Shown piece by piece: positions 36,142 through 45,398 of a stretch of 64,000 bases of DNA. The notes under the pieces were generated by a model that saw only the letters and a program-made list of their open reading frames with translations, was not told where the DNA came from and searched no databases. The position numbers and the translations under genes are program-made. Numbering within the stretch: the first letter of the stretch is position 1; each line of letters starts with the position of its first letter. The stretch covers positions 992,001-1,056,000 of the forward strand of contig JAKGBX010000001.1 in the NCBI GenBank assembly GCA_021555075.1, given 5' to 3'. Source of the DNA: Rhodobacteraceae bacterium LMO-JJ12 (GTDB lineage Bacteria > Pseudomonadota > Alphaproteobacteria > Rhodobacterales > Rhodobacteraceae).

Positions 36142-36290
36142 CCGCATTTTGGTGAGGAAGAGGTAAAGAAATCAGGGTAAACGGGTGGCCGAATCACTAT
36201 GAAGCCCCCATGATTCGCCAAACTGCGAATCACCCACTGCGGCCAGCCGATGATTCGGCGCTGCGGAGTTGGACCGACCAGGAGCACTGC

Positions 36291-38273
36291 ATGGCCGCCA
36301 AGGATACCGAAGATCGCAAGCCCGACGACCAAGAAGCGGAAACGTCACTTGATATGAGCCAGACAGCGGTCAAGAAGATGATCGCCGAGGCACGTGAGAA
36401 GGGCTACATCACTTACGACCAGCTTAATCAGGTGCTGCCGCCTGATCAGGTTTCGTCCGAACAGATCGAAGACGTCATGTCGATGCTTTCGGAAATGGGC
36501 ATCAACATCATCGAGGATGAAGAGGCCGAGGAAGAAGAGCAGAAGAACACCGAACTTGTGGCCGCAGGTCAGAAGGGCGAACTGACGCTTGGCTCGGGAA
36601 CTGCCGAGAAGCTTGACCGCACCGATGATCCGGTGCGCATGTATCTGCGCGAAATGGGCTCGGTCGAGTTGCTCTCGCGCGAGGGCGAAATCGCCATCGC
36701 CAAGCGTATTGAGGCCGGCCGCAACACGATGATCCTCGGGCTTTGTGAAAGCCCGCTGACCTTTCAGGCGATCACCATCTGGCGCGACGAACTTCTCAGC
36801 GAAGACATCCTGCTGCGCGACGTGATCGACCTTGAGACAACCTTTTCGGGCCAGCTCGAAGATGAGGACGAGGCGTCAGTGGTCGAGGCAGCCAATGTCT
36901 CGACCGCGCCCAAGAAAGACGGCGAGAACCAACCCGAGCTCGACGCCGACGGCAACCCGATTGCCAGTGAAGACGACGATGACGATGAAGACGAGCAGGC
37001 CAACATGTCGCTCGCCGCGATGGAAGCCGCTCTGAAGCCACGGGTTCTGGAAACGCTTGATCGGATCGCCGACGATTACCTCATGCTGAGCGAGATGCAG
37101 GACAGCCGCATCTCGGCCACGATCAACGAAGATGACAGCTTTTCCGACAAGCAAGAGAATACCTATCAGACATTGCGCTCCGAGATCGTCGAACTGGTCA
37201 ATGAATTGCACCTGCACAACAACCGGATCGAAGCTCTGATTGATCAGCTTTACGGCATCAACCGCCGGATCATGCAGATTGACAGCGCGTTTGTAAAACT
37301 GGCCGACCAGGCCCGCATCAACCGCCGCGAATTTGTCGACGCGTACCGCGACCGCGAACTTGATCCCAACTGGCTCGAAGAGATGGGCCAGAAATCCGGG
37401 CGCGGCTGGCAGATGTTCATCGAACGCAGCGCCGACAAGGTGGAAGAACTGCGCGCCGAAATGGCGCAGGTGGGTCAATATGTCGGCCTCGATATCCCCG
37501 AGTTCCGCCGCATCGTGCATCAGGTGCAAAAGGGCGAGAAAGAAGCGCGTCAGGCCAAGAAGGAAATGGTCGAGGCCAATCTGCGACTGGTGATTTCGAT
37601 TGCCAAGAAATACACCAACCGCGGCCTGCAATTCCTTGATCTCATTCAGGAAGGTAACATCGGCCTGATGAAGGCCGTTGATAAGTTCGAATACCGCCGC
37701 GGCTATAAATTCTCCACCTACGCAACCTGGTGGATCCGGCAGGCGATCACCCGTTCCATTGCCGATCAGGCCCGCACCATCCGTATTCCGGTGCATATGA
37801 TCGAGACGATCAACAAGCTGGTGCGCACCGGACGGCAAATGCTGCACGAAATCGGTCGCGAGCCGACGCCCGAGGAACTGGCCGAGAAGCTGCAAATGCC
37901 GCTCGAAAAGGTTCGCAAGGTGATGAAAATCGCCAAGGAGCCGATCTCGCTCGAAACCCCGATTGGTGACGAAGAAGACAGCCAACTGGGCGATTTCATC
38001 GAAGACAAGAACGCCGTCCTGCCGCTGGATTCCGCCATTCAGGAAAACCTGAAGGAAACCACGACTCGCGTTCTCGCCTCACTCACCCCGCGCGAAGAAC
38101 GCGTGCTGCGCATGCGGTTTGGCATCGGCATGAACACCGACCACACCCTAGAAGAGGTCGGCCAGCAGTTCAGCGTCACCCGCGAACGTATCCGCCAGAT
38201 CGAAGCGAAAGCACTGCGGAAGTTGAAGCATCCCAGCCGCTCGCGCAAGTTGCGCAGCTTCCTGGATCAGTGA
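36291..38273 (+). CDS. rpoD: RNA polymerase primary sigma factor (sigma-70)
   Basis: A 660-aa primary sigma. Region 1.1 is at the N-terminus, followed by a long acidic non-conserved stretch with a DDDDDEDEQ run (about 215-230). Region 1.2 includes [20 protein letters not shown]. Regions 2.3-2.4 contain [20 protein letters not shown]. Region 3 follows with [13 protein letters not shown], and region 4.2 is [20 protein letters not shown]. The ATG at 36291 is preceded by GGAG; an upstream in-frame ATG at 36210 lacks support. It is essential for housekeeping transcription. Confidence 0.97.
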   Translation: MAAKDTEDRKPDDQEAETSLDMSQTAVKKMIAEAREKGYITYDQLNQVLPPDQVSSEQIEDVMSMLSEMGINIIEDEEAEEEEQKNTELVAAGQKGELTLGSGTAEKLDRTDDPVRMYLREMGSVELLSREGEIAIAKRIEAGRNTMILGLCESPLTFQAITIWRDELLSEDILLRDVIDLETTFSGQLEDEDEASVVEAANVSTAPKKDGENQPELDADGNPIASEDDDDDEDEQANMSLAAMEAALKPRVLETLDRIADDYLMLSEMQDSRISATINEDDSFSDKQENTYQTLRSEIVELVNELHLHNNRIEALIDQLYGINRRIMQIDSAFVKLADQARINRREFVDAYRDRELDPNWLEEMGQKSGRGWQMFIERSADKVEELRAEMAQVGQYVGLDIPEFRRIVHQVQKGEKEARQAKKEMVEANLRLVISIAKKYTNRGLQFLDLIQEGNIGLMKAVDKFEYRRGYKFSTYATWWIRQAITRSIADQARTIRIPVHMIETINKLVRTGRQMLHEIGREPTPEELAEKLQMPLEKVRKVMKIAKEPISLETPIGDEEDSQLGDFIEDKNAVLPLDSAIQENLKETTTRVLASLTPREERVLRMRFGIGMNTDHTLEEVGQQFSVTRERIRQIEAKALRKLKHPSRSRKLRSFLDQ

Positions 38274-38306
38274 GCCTAGGATGGGCGGTCTGCCCACCAT
38301 ACCAAA

Positions 38307-38774
38307 ATGACGCCGATCACCGCGCTTCCCCAAGACCTGCAAATTTCCCTTGGGGGGCGCGACCTTATCGTTTTTGATGGCGTCTGCGTGCTCTGCTCGG
38401 GGTTCTTTCGCTTTGTTTTACGCCACGACAAACAGCACCGATTTTCCTTTGCGTTGGCGCAATCCCCTTTGGGATCAAAGCTTTACGATGTTCTCGGCTT
38501 GCCGACGCAAGAGTTCGATTCCAATCTCGTCATCATCAATGGCCAGATCCACCAACGCGGTGATGCCTTCGCCCATGCGATGCGCGCATTGGGCTGGCCA
38601 TGGAAAATCTTTTATCCGCTGCGCTTCATTCCGGCATTCATCAAAGACCCGACCTATTACCTGATCGCACGTAATCGCTATCGGCTGTTTGGGCGCCATG
38701 ACACCTGTCTTATGCCCGATACAGCGGTGAAATCCCGCTTCCTATCCGAGGGCTGGGTCGGGGTCATCGGATGA
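38307..38774 (+). CDS. DCC (DUF393) thiol-disulfide oxidoreductase-like protein
   Basis: A 155-aa protein with the DCC signature DGVCVLCSGFFRFVLRHD near residue 25 (Cys-x-x-Cys). FSFALAQSPLGSKLYDVLG and GDAFAHAMRALGWPWKIFYP follow. These are the standard landmarks of the thioredoxin-like DUF393 family. Substrates are unknown. It lies 33 bp after rpoD and 7 bp before the DUF4166 gene, so the last two are probably co-transcribed. Confidence 0.85.
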   Translation: MTPITALPQDLQISLGGRDLIVFDGVCVLCSGFFRFVLRHDKQHRFSFALAQSPLGSKLYDVLGLPTQEFDSNLVIINGQIHQRGDAFAHAMRALGWPWKIFYPLRFIPAFIKDPTYYLIARNRYRLFGRHDTCLMPDTAVKSRFLSEGWVGVIG

Positions 38775-38781
38775 CCGGGGG

Positions 38782-39318
38782 ATGAGTGGCGATCCATTCT
38801 GGCAGGCCATCACTTGCGATGGCCTCAACGTTGCGCCCGCCCTTGCGGCGTTTCACAACGGCACCGGGCGCAATGTCTGGGAGGGGCAATGCGACGTCGA
38901 AATACGGCGTGGTTGGCTGGCTCGCATCGCGTTGGGTCTGGGAGGGTTTCCCCCTGCAGGGCGCGCGATCACTCTGCGGATGGTTACTGAAACGCTCGAT
39001 GGCCAAAGTCTTTGGACCCGAACATTTGGCGCTCGAAGAATGGTCTCATCTCAACGCCTTACGCGCCAAGGGGTCGAAGAGAAATTCGGCCCTGTTTGTC
39101 TGACAATGGCTTTATCTGAATGTGACAGGGGCCTTGCAATCCGTGTGGTGCGCATGTCTCTTTTTGGCTTGCCGATGCCTCGCGCGCTGTTGCCTAAATC
39201 CGTGTCGCGCGAATATCAGGATGCCGAGGGGCGGTTTTGTTTTGATATCTCGGGCGATCTGCCCTTGCTTGGGCGTCTGATCCGCTATCACGGCTGGCTG
39301 CGCCCCGCTTCCGGCTGA
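38782..39318 (+). CDS. DUF4166 domain protein
   Basis: A 178-aa protein. It begins with a variable part, then has FHNGTGRNVWEGQCDVEIRR and LGGFPPAGRAITLRMVTETL. A WTRTFGARRM strand follows, and the C-terminal part includes FGLPMPRALLPKSVSREYQD and GRLIRYHGWL. I recognise the pattern as DUF4166, often found as the partner of DCC or saccharopine-dehydrogenase-like proteins. No enzymatic role is established. It forms a tight pair with the DCC gene. Confidence 0.75.
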   Translation: MSGDPFWQAITCDGLNVAPALAAFHNGTGRNVWEGQCDVEIRRGWLARIALGLGGFPPAGRAITLRMVTETLDGQSLWTRTFGARRMVSSQRLTRQGVEEKFGPVCLTMALSECDRGLAIRVVRMSLFGLPMPRALLPKSVSREYQDAEGRFCFDISGDLPLLGRLIRYHGWLRPASG

Positions 39319-39413
39319 TCCCATACCCATATAACCCCCCGCTTGCTGTAATGTGATTTGCCTCTCGAGGCGCGCACCCTACATACTGCACAGCACACAA
39401 ACGGAGGCACTCC

Positions 39414-39848
39414 ATGCGCATTATTCTGACCGCCGCACTTGCCACCTCGCTATTGGCCACCACGGCTCAGGCCTTCACCGCCATCAACGGTCTTACGGTC
39501 AATCCTGTACCCGGCGCCGGGCGCTTTGAAGTCGTCGCAAGCGGGAGCGATGGGCCGCGCCAGATCTGGTGTGCTGCGGCGCAATTCGCCGTCTCCGTTC
39601 AAGGTCTGCGTGGCAATCACCGGGTCTATATCGCTCAAGGCTATGGCCCCAGCCAGACCGCACCGGGCTATCGCGGGGTCATCTTCACCACCCAGCCCAC
39701 TGGCGATCTCTCGCAAGGGCCGCGCCCCGGAACCGGCGGCGACTATTCCGTTTCGATCCGCAAAACCGGGTTCAATCTGGGCACCGGCCACGCAATCGGG
39801 TTTTGTGACGATGTCTATGACGAAATCTCCGATCGCTGGCCCTGGTAG
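39414..39848 (+). CDS. Secreted hypothetical protein
   Basis: A 144-aa protein with a signal peptide (MRIILTAALATSLLATTAQA). The mature part of about 120 residues appears to be a small beta domain rich in Gly, with two Cys (in QIWCAAAQ and GFCDD) that could pair. It ends DEISDRWPW. Conserved small proteins of this type occur in Roseobacters, but I recognise no domain. It has GGAGG upstream of the ATG. Confidence 0.7.
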   Translation: MRIILTAALATSLLATTAQAFTAINGLTVNPVPGAGRFEVVASGSDGPRQIWCAAAQFAVSVQGLRGNHRVYIAQGYGPSQTAPGYRGVIFTTQPTGDLSQGPRPGTGGDYSVSIRKTGFNLGTGHAIGFCDDVYDEISDRWPW

Positions 39849-39887
39849 AGCTTGTCGTCTTCACGATCACGGCGCATCCTGGCCGCC

Positions 39888-40301
39888 ATGCAAACCCAGT
39901 TTGAAATCCCAACCCGTGGTCAGGGTCTCTATGAATTCACCGATGATGTGATCCGCTGGACCTCGGGGGAGGGCGACGGGCTGCTCACGCTTTTTGTGCG
40001 CCATACCTCCTGTTCGCTGCTGATCCAGGAAAATGCCGACGCCGAGGTGCAAACCGACCTGCGACAATTCTTCGCGCGCCTCGTTCCACCCACGACCGAT
40101 CCGCGCATGTCTTACCTGACTCACACTTATGAAGGCCCCGACGATATGCCCGCCCATATCAAGGCGGCGATGATGCCGGTTTCGCTGTCCCTTCCGGTGA
40201 CCCAGGGGCGACCCATGTTGGGCACATGGCAGGGTATCTATCTGTTTGAACATAGAAATGCGCCGCACACGCGGGTGGTGGCGGCGCATTTCCTCGCATG
40301 A
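39888..40301 (+). CDS. yjbQ: UPF0047/YjbQ family protein
   Basis: A 137-aa protein. Family marks are FVRHTSCSLLIQENAD, DMPAHIKAAM and LGTWQGIYLFEHR. YjbQ proteins form trimers and some are named secondary thiamine-phosphate synthase on the basis of weak activity; the real role is uncertain. The ATG at 39888 gives the normal N-terminus. It ends 210 bp before nrdR. Confidence 0.88.
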   Translation: MQTQFEIPTRGQGLYEFTDDVIRWTSGEGDGLLTLFVRHTSCSLLIQENADAEVQTDLRQFFARLVPPTTDPRMSYLTHTYEGPDDMPAHIKAAMMPVSLSLPVTQGRPMLGTWQGIYLFEHRNAPHTRVVAAHFLA

Positions 40302-40450
40302 CAAAACCGGTAAGGGGCCGGTTTGAAAATCACTCTGACCCAAAGCGCAGATCCGCAACAGGGGGAGCATTTGCGCAACATTCCCGCTTTCCTTCATCTT
40401 GCGCCTCAAATTGCCTACTACCCAAATCCTAGCGGCGATCCTATAGTGCC

Positions 40451-40459
40451 TGTGGATAA
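40451..40459 (-). promoter_or_regulatory. Perfect DnaA box upstream of nrdR
   Basis: TGTGGATAA on plus, which is TTATCCACA on minus, lies 52 bp before the nrdR ATG, in a gap with no other gene. It could link expression of the ribonucleotide-reductase regulator to DnaA, but one site alone is weak evidence. Confidence 0.35.
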
Positions 40460-40511
40460 GTGGGGCACGGACTCTACAACCGAGGCAGAGAACAATAATA
40501 GGGGACCGGCC

Positions 40512-40979
40512 ATGCGCTGCCCGTTTTGCGGAAATATCGACACTCAAGTTAAGGATTCACGCCCCGCCGAAGATCATGTTGCGATCAGGCGGCGGCGGTT
40601 TTGCCCCGCCTGCGGCGGGCGTTTCACCACATATGAGCGCGTGCAACTGCGCGATCTCGTGGTGATCAAGACCAATGGCAAACGCGAAGATTTCGATCGC
40701 GACAAACTCGAACGCTCTATCCGCATCTCGATGCAAAAACGCCCGATTGATCCCGAGCGGATTGATCAGATGATTTCCGGCATCGTGCGGCGACTTGAAA
40801 GCATGGGCGAGACGGATATTCCCTCCAAGGCGATCGGCGCGATCGTGATGGAAACGCTCGCCCGGATCGATACCGTGGCATATGTGCGTTTTGCCAGCGT
40901 TTACAAAAACTTCCAGGCGGCAGACGACTTCGATAAATTCGTGAGCGAACTGCGCCCGGACGACAAGCCCGAAGGGTGA
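40512..40979 (+). CDS. nrdR: Transcriptional repressor NrdR
   Basis: A 155-aa repressor of ribonucleotide reductase genes. It has an N-terminal zinc ribbon [20 protein letters not shown] with the second pair [16 protein letters not shown], then an ATP-cone ([19 protein letters not shown], about 57-75). The ATG at 40512 gives the correct zinc-ribbon start; a 63-codon extension is spurious. Its TGA overlaps the GTG of ribD, the usual nrdR-rib linkage. Confidence 0.95.
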   Translation: MRCPFCGNIDTQVKDSRPAEDHVAIRRRRFCPACGGRFTTYERVQLRDLVVIKTNGKREDFDRDKLERSIRISMQKRPIDPERIDQMISGIVRRLESMGETDIPSKAIGAIVMETLARIDTVAYVRFASVYKNFQAADDFDKFVSELRPDDKPEG

Positions 40980-42070
40980 GCGCGACCGACCAACGCTTCA
41001 TGGCGCTCGCGCTTTCGCTCGGGCGTCGCGGGATGGGCCGCACGTGGCCCAACCCGGCGGTGGGCTGCGTGATCGTGCGCGATGGCCGCATCGTCGGGCG
41101 CGGCGTGACCGCTCCGGGCGGGCGCCCCCATGCTGAGCCACTCGCACTGGCCCAGGCCGGTGCGGCTGCACGCGGTGCCACGGCCTATGTCTCGCTTGAA
41201 CCCTGCGCCCATCACGGCCAAACCCCACCCTGCGCACAGGCGCTTGTGGATGCAGGCGTCGCGCGGGTGGTTGCGCCACTGGAAGACAATGATCCGCGCG
41301 TTTCCGGACAGGGCTTTGCCATGTTGCGCGCGGCTGGCATTGCCGTGACCACCGGCGTGCTTTCAAACGAGGCGGCGCGCGATCATGCCGGGTTTTTTCT
41401 GCGCAATCAGATGAACCGCCCCTTTGTCACGCTCAAGCTGGCGACAAGTTTCGATGGTCGCATCGCCACCGCCACTGGCGAAAGCCAATGGATCACCGGG
41501 CAATTGGCCCGCCGCGCAGTGCATGCCATGCGCGCGCGCCATGACGGCGTCATGGTGGGTGGCGGCACGGCGCGCGCCGACGATCCTTCGCTTACCGTGC
41601 GCGAAATGGGCGTTGATCGTCAGCCGGTGCGCATCGTGGTGTCGCGCCACCTCGACTTGCCGCTGATGAGCCGTCTTGCGCGTTCAGCAAAGGACATTCC
41701 GCTCTGGCTGGCCCATGGTCCGGCCGCTGACCCGGCGCTGCATTCAGCTTGGGAGGGGATCGGTGCGCGTCTTTTCCCTTGCGCTCTGTCAGGTGGGCAA
41801 CTCGATCTGACTTCGGTTTTGGGCGCGTTGGCCGAGGCTGGTCTCACGCGCGTATTCTGCGAAGGTGGGGGGGGGCTGGCGGCCTCACTTCTGGCTGCGG
41901 ACCTGGTGGATGAACTGGTCGGCTTTACCGCCGGTCTGGCCATCGGCGCCGAAGGTCTGCCTGCCATTGGCGCACTTGGCCTTTCCAACCTGCAAACAGC
42001 CCCGCGCTTTACCTTGGCAGAAACCCGCGATCTTGGCGGTGACGTGCTGCACATCTGGCGTCGGGCCTGA
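40976..42070 (+). CDS. ribD: Bifunctional pyrimidine deaminase/reductase
   Basis: A 364-aa riboflavin enzyme. The deaminase domain carries the zinc motif HAE (His52) with [11 protein letters not shown] (Cys77, Cys86). The reductase domain (about 145-364) contains [20 protein letters not shown] and the end motif [14 protein letters not shown]. It converts the pyrimidine product of GTP cyclohydrolase II to the ribitylamino-uracil phosphate. The GTG start overlaps nrdR by 4 bp. The next riboflavin gene, ribE, is 4.8 kb away, behind the capsule genes. Confidence 0.94.
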   Translation: MSATDQRFMALALSLGRRGMGRTWPNPAVGCVIVRDGRIVGRGVTAPGGRPHAEPLALAQAGAAARGATAYVSLEPCAHHGQTPPCAQALVDAGVARVVAPLEDNDPRVSGQGFAMLRAAGIAVTTGVLSNEAARDHAGFFLRNQMNRPFVTLKLATSFDGRIATATGESQWITGQLARRAVHAMRARHDGVMVGGGTARADDPSLTVREMGVDRQPVRIVVSRHLDLPLMSRLARSAKDIPLWLAHGPAADPALHSAWEGIGARLFPCALSGGQLDLTSVLGALAEAGLTRVFCEGGGGLAASLLAADLVDELVGFTAGLAIGAEGLPAIGALGLSNLQTAPRFTLAETRDLGGDVLHIWRRA

Positions 42071-42093
42071 GACCGGGGCTAACCGGGCCGCGC

Positions 42094-44118
42094 TTACCGC
42101 CACATCGGTGCAAAGCTGGAAAACAAACCCTGAAGTTTTGATGCCGCGCGGTTCATCATTCCGGGGTGCGGAATTTCTCCCTTCGACAGCCGCTCAACCG
42201 CCACCTCAACGGGGCAGGGCAGGCCGGTCACGGGGTCATGATAGCGCGGATAATCGATCAGCGCGGCATGCACCAAGCCTTCCAGCGTCACACTCGCCTT
42301 GCGCCGCGCCGGCACCTTGCCCAGATCGCGCGTCAACCCCCAGCCAACATAGAATGGCGCACCCGTACAGGTTACTTTCACGCCACGCAGCAACGCCTCG
42401 AACCCCAAGAGCGACGTCATCGTCCACACTTCATCGACCTGATCGAGAAGCGTCGCCGGATCAGTCCGCTCTAGAACCATATCGGCCAGATCACCCGCTT
42501 TAATCTCACCCTCGCGTAGCCCGCTTTCCACATCCGGGTGCGGCTTATAAAGGATCACCGCATCAGGATTGGCCGCCCGTGCCGCCTCAAGCAGCGCCAG
42601 ATTGCCCGCCACATCACCCGCACCGCGCAGGATCGAGGCGTCATCCTCCACCTGTCCGGGCACCAGAATGCGCCGCCCCTCCGGCAAATCGCTCATCTCG
42701 GGCATCGCGCCACCGAGATTGTATTTCGTCACTCCAAGATCGCGCAGGCTTCGCATCAACGCCTCGGCGCGCAATGCCTGATCCGGGCGCAACTTGGCGC
42801 GTCTTGCAATCAACCGCTCCAATCGGCTTTCCCGGTTCGGGTCATAGTAGATCCCCAGGTCGTCACAAACCAACGACAGCGGCGGCACCAGTTCAGCCCC
42901 AAGCCCGCGCGAGCGCAGAAACCCATCTTCGACGCGCACAACACCCTCGCGCTCCGGCGCGGCTTTGCTGGCCCAAACCATGCGCCGCCGTTCCGCGACC
43001 TTATGTGCATTCGTGCCGAAAACCATCCGTTTGTGACGCCCAAAGAACCGCTGAAACGGGGCGCGCTTCCAAAGCCGTATATCTTCACCGATCCAGCCAT
43101 CATGATCCTCGCGCCATTCCCGCGCCATCGCCTCGGCTGCGTCGATCGCCTCCTCCAGCGTCGCGAGCCGGTCGCGATAAGGATCATACCATGTAGAATG
43201 CAAGATCATCGTCGCCGCAAACAGTTGCGCCCGGGTCAGATTGCGCCCGCGCCGGGGCAGGGGGTGCGGATTGCGATCATCGCTCAGCCCCCATCCGGCA
43301 TAAAACGGCTGCCCAAATACCACCGGCTTGTGCCCCGCCAGTATCGCCTCGAACCCCAGCTGCGACGACACGGTATAGACCCCAACCGCCCCTTCCAGCA
43401 GCGGCCACGGAGAAATCGGTGCATCATAAAGCTCGATCCGCCCCTTGGCGTCTTTTTCGCTGAAATACCCAGATCGAAACCCCTGCGTCGTTTCCGGGTG
43501 GGTCTTGATCAGAATCCGCGCACCGGGATTATCTTCCTGCGCCCAATAGAGCGCCTCGAGAAATGAATTTCGATCCGCACGGCCATGCATCACGCTGGCA
43601 TCGCCCTCGGTCTGGTCGATCACCAGAACATAGCCCGGTTCGGGTGGTGCCAGCGTCGGATCAAACCCGAAATATTTGCTCAGATGCGCCTCTTTCAGCC
43701 GCTCAATCCCGCCGCGTGCCCGGTTCAGCAATGCCGTATCATCCAACGGATGCGTCGCCAGCAAAGTCTCAAGATCAGACGGTGCGGTGGCGTCGAAATG
43801 CACGCCTTGCGTGTCAATCTGTAGGCCCAGCGGCGGCTCCCCCGCGCGGCCCGGTTTGAGCGAACGCAAGAACGCATCCTCAACCCGCACCAACCCGGCC
43901 CCGGTTGCCTCGGCCACCGTTTCGCCCCGCGCCGCATAGGGCGAGCGGCCCCAGACGGCGATCAGATCATCGGCCCCCGGCTTGCCAAGGCGCAGATCAT
44001 ACCCCGCCAGCGTCAGAATCCGCCGCACTTGGCGCTGACGTAAAAAACCGGCGTTGAAATAGTAAAGCCGCCGGAGATCATTGTCTCCGGCGGCGTCAGG
44101 TTTGTTCAATAACGGCAC
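42094..44118 (-). CDS. kpsC: Capsular polysaccharide beta-Kdo transferase KpsC
   Basis: A 674-aa protein with two homologous glycosyltransferase modules. Repeated landmarks are VWGRSPYAARGE and LVRVEDAFLRSLKPG in the first, then VWASKAAPEREG and VRVEDGFLRSRGLG in the second. VLVIDQTEGDASVMHGRAD is matched by ILVPGQVEDDASILRGAGD. KpsC adds the poly-Kdo linker on the lipid anchor of group 2 type capsules. The start region overlaps a strong terminator-like hairpin. It is downstream of the export gene on minus with a 9-bp gap. Confidence 0.88.
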   Translation of the reverse strand: MPLLNKPDAAGDNDLRRLYYFNAGFLRQRQVRRILTLAGYDLRLGKPGADDLIAVWGRSPYAARGETVAEATGAGLVRVEDAFLRSLKPGRAGEPPLGLQIDTQGVHFDATAPSDLETLLATHPLDDTALLNRARGGIERLKEAHLSKYFGFDPTLAPPEPGYVLVIDQTEGDASVMHGRADRNSFLEALYWAQEDNPGARILIKTHPETTQGFRSGYFSEKDAKGRIELYDAPISPWPLLEGAVGVYTVSSQLGFEAILAGHKPVVFGQPFYAGWGLSDDRNPHPLPRRGRNLTRAQLFAATMILHSTWYDPYRDRLATLEEAIDAAEAMAREWREDHDGWIGEDIRLWKRAPFQRFFGRHKRMVFGTNAHKVAERRRMVWASKAAPEREGVVRVEDGFLRSRGLGAELVPPLSLVCDDLGIYYDPNRESRLERLIARRAKLRPDQALRAEALMRSLRDLGVTKYNLGGAMPEMSDLPEGRRILVPGQVEDDASILRGAGDVAGNLALLEAARAANPDAVILYKPHPDVESGLREGEIKAGDLADMVLERTDPATLLDQVDEVWTMTSLLGFEALLRGVKVTCTGAPFYVGWGLTRDLGKVPARRKASVTLEGLVHAALIDYPRYHDPVTGLPCPVEVAVERLSKGEIPHPGMMNRAASKLQGLFSSFAPMWR
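44067..44094 (-). terminator. Terminator-like hairpin inside the start of kpsC
   Basis: GCCGCCGGAGA (44067-44077) and TCTCCGGCGGC (44084-44094) are a perfect 11-bp inverted repeat with a 6-base loop. On the minus strand it is followed by TTTACTATTT. It lies 34 bp after the end of the export gene, within codons 9-18 of the kpsC frame. It could attenuate transcription from the export gene into kpsC. Confidence 0.5.
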
Positions 44119-44127
44119 GGCGCGGTC

Positions 44128-45282
44128 TTAGCCGCCCGAGAGAGTCGACGCGCCCGAACTGACCGAGCCAACAGCGCCCAGCGTGCCGGTAACGGCGGAA
44201 ATCGTCTTGTTCCATTGGGTGAACGGTGCTTCGGTCACATAGAGCGTGTCGCCATCGCGGATCGAGAAATCGCGCGCCAGAAACATCCCGTTTGGCTGGG
44301 TCAGATCAAGCACATAGACCATCCTCTGTGCGCCTTGCAGGTCGTTGCGGCCCAAGACATGGTTGGCGATCTCGGCGGGTTCATTGCGAAACACGAACAC
44401 GCCGGTCGGATCGGCTGCCGATGACATCAACCCGCCCACCTGCGCCAACGCCTCAACAGCGCTCAGCGTCTGGCTTTCAAACTGGACCCGCGATTGCGAG
44501 CCGGTCGCGCCCAGCGCGGTAAACCTGCGGGTGTCCTGCTCAACCAGAATCTTGTCACCGCCGCGCAGGGCAATATCCAGACTTGGATTGTCATAGAGAT
44601 CCTGCAGCCAGACCTTCGAGCGTTTGTCGCCACGGATCACGGTCACTTGGGTGATATCAGGTTCGATCGAAAGACCGCCCGCGCGTGCCAGCATCGTGGT
44701 CAGGGTGCGTGTGGGACGTTCAATGGCATAAACCCCCTGACCCCCGACCGAGCCGATCAGGCTGACCGTGGCGCCATCACCGGCCATGCGGCGCACTTCG
44801 ACCTGCGGGTCGGGTGTTTGTTGCTCAAGCTTGTTGGTAATGATCCGCCGGATCGCTTCGGGCGTGTTGCCCGAGGCGCGGATGCGGCCGGCGTAGGGGA
44901 TAAAGATGAAGCCCGCACCATCGACCTGGATCTCTTCCAATCGTGCGGCGGACGACCCGGTCGGCCCGGACGAGCCCAGCAGCGGATCATCGACGTTTTC
45001 CCAAACGGTGATCCCCAGCGTATCGCCTGGACGGATCGTGTCCGAGCCGAGAACGCCGGCATTCTTGAAATCTTCGCTGAACCCCAATGCGGGCACCACA
45101 GCGGTTGCGCGCGTCACCCGATCATTGACCGCAACGACAAAGGCATCGCCCTTGCGCTGCACCGAGCCTTCGAAGATTTCTTTCTTGGTGGGACCAACCC
45201 GAGGCAAGCCGCACGACGAAACGACCGCTAAAGCGGCGACAAGCGCGACGGTACGCGCCCAACGAGAGTTCATGGGTTTCAC
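44128..45282 (-). CDS. kpsD: Polysaccharide export outer-membrane lipoprotein (Wza/KpsD-like)
   Basis: A 384-aa protein with a signal peptide and lipobox (AALAVVSSCG), so lipid-anchored. The poly_export domain includes SDTIRPGDTLGITVWEN and SLIGSVGGQGVYAIERPTRT. SLBB repeats follow, with LSAVEALAQVGGLMSSAADP. Members form the outer-membrane channel for capsule export. The GTG at 45282 is chosen because GGAG lies 8 bases upstream; an ATG three codons in is the alternative. It lies between kpsS and kpsC. The symbol is by role only: the protein is shorter than E. coli KpsD. Confidence 0.83.
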   Translation of the reverse strand: MKPMNSRWARTVALVAALAVVSSCGLPRVGPTKKEIFEGSVQRKGDAFVVAVNDRVTRATAVVPALGFSEDFKNAGVLGSDTIRPGDTLGITVWENVDDPLLGSSGPTGSSAARLEEIQVDGAGFIFIPYAGRIRASGNTPEAIRRIITNKLEQQTPDPQVEVRRMAGDGATVSLIGSVGGQGVYAIERPTRTLTTMLARAGGLSIEPDITQVTVIRGDKRSKVWLQDLYDNPSLDIALRGGDKILVEQDTRRFTALGATGSQSRVQFESQTLSAVEALAQVGGLMSSAADPTGVFVFRNEPAEIANHVLGRNDLQGAQRMVYVLDLTQPNGMFLARDFSIRDGDTLYVTEAPFTQWNKTISAVTGTLGAVGSVSSGASTLSGG

Positions 45283-45398
45283 TGCTCGGTCTCCTCGACC
45301 TGTTCTTATTCTGCCTCAATCTCAACGCTTTGCGCGCCTTGTTTGAAGCGAAACTAAACGATTTTGAAAATTAAATCCAGCGCTAGGGCTTGTGCCAC

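Noticed and set aside
36876-37985. 369-codon frame antisense to rpoD
   Set aside because: Low-complexity shadow of the highly conserved sigma factor.
38282-38296. TGGGC/GCCCA hairpin after rpoD as a terminator
   Set aside because: Stem of only 5 bp and no T run.
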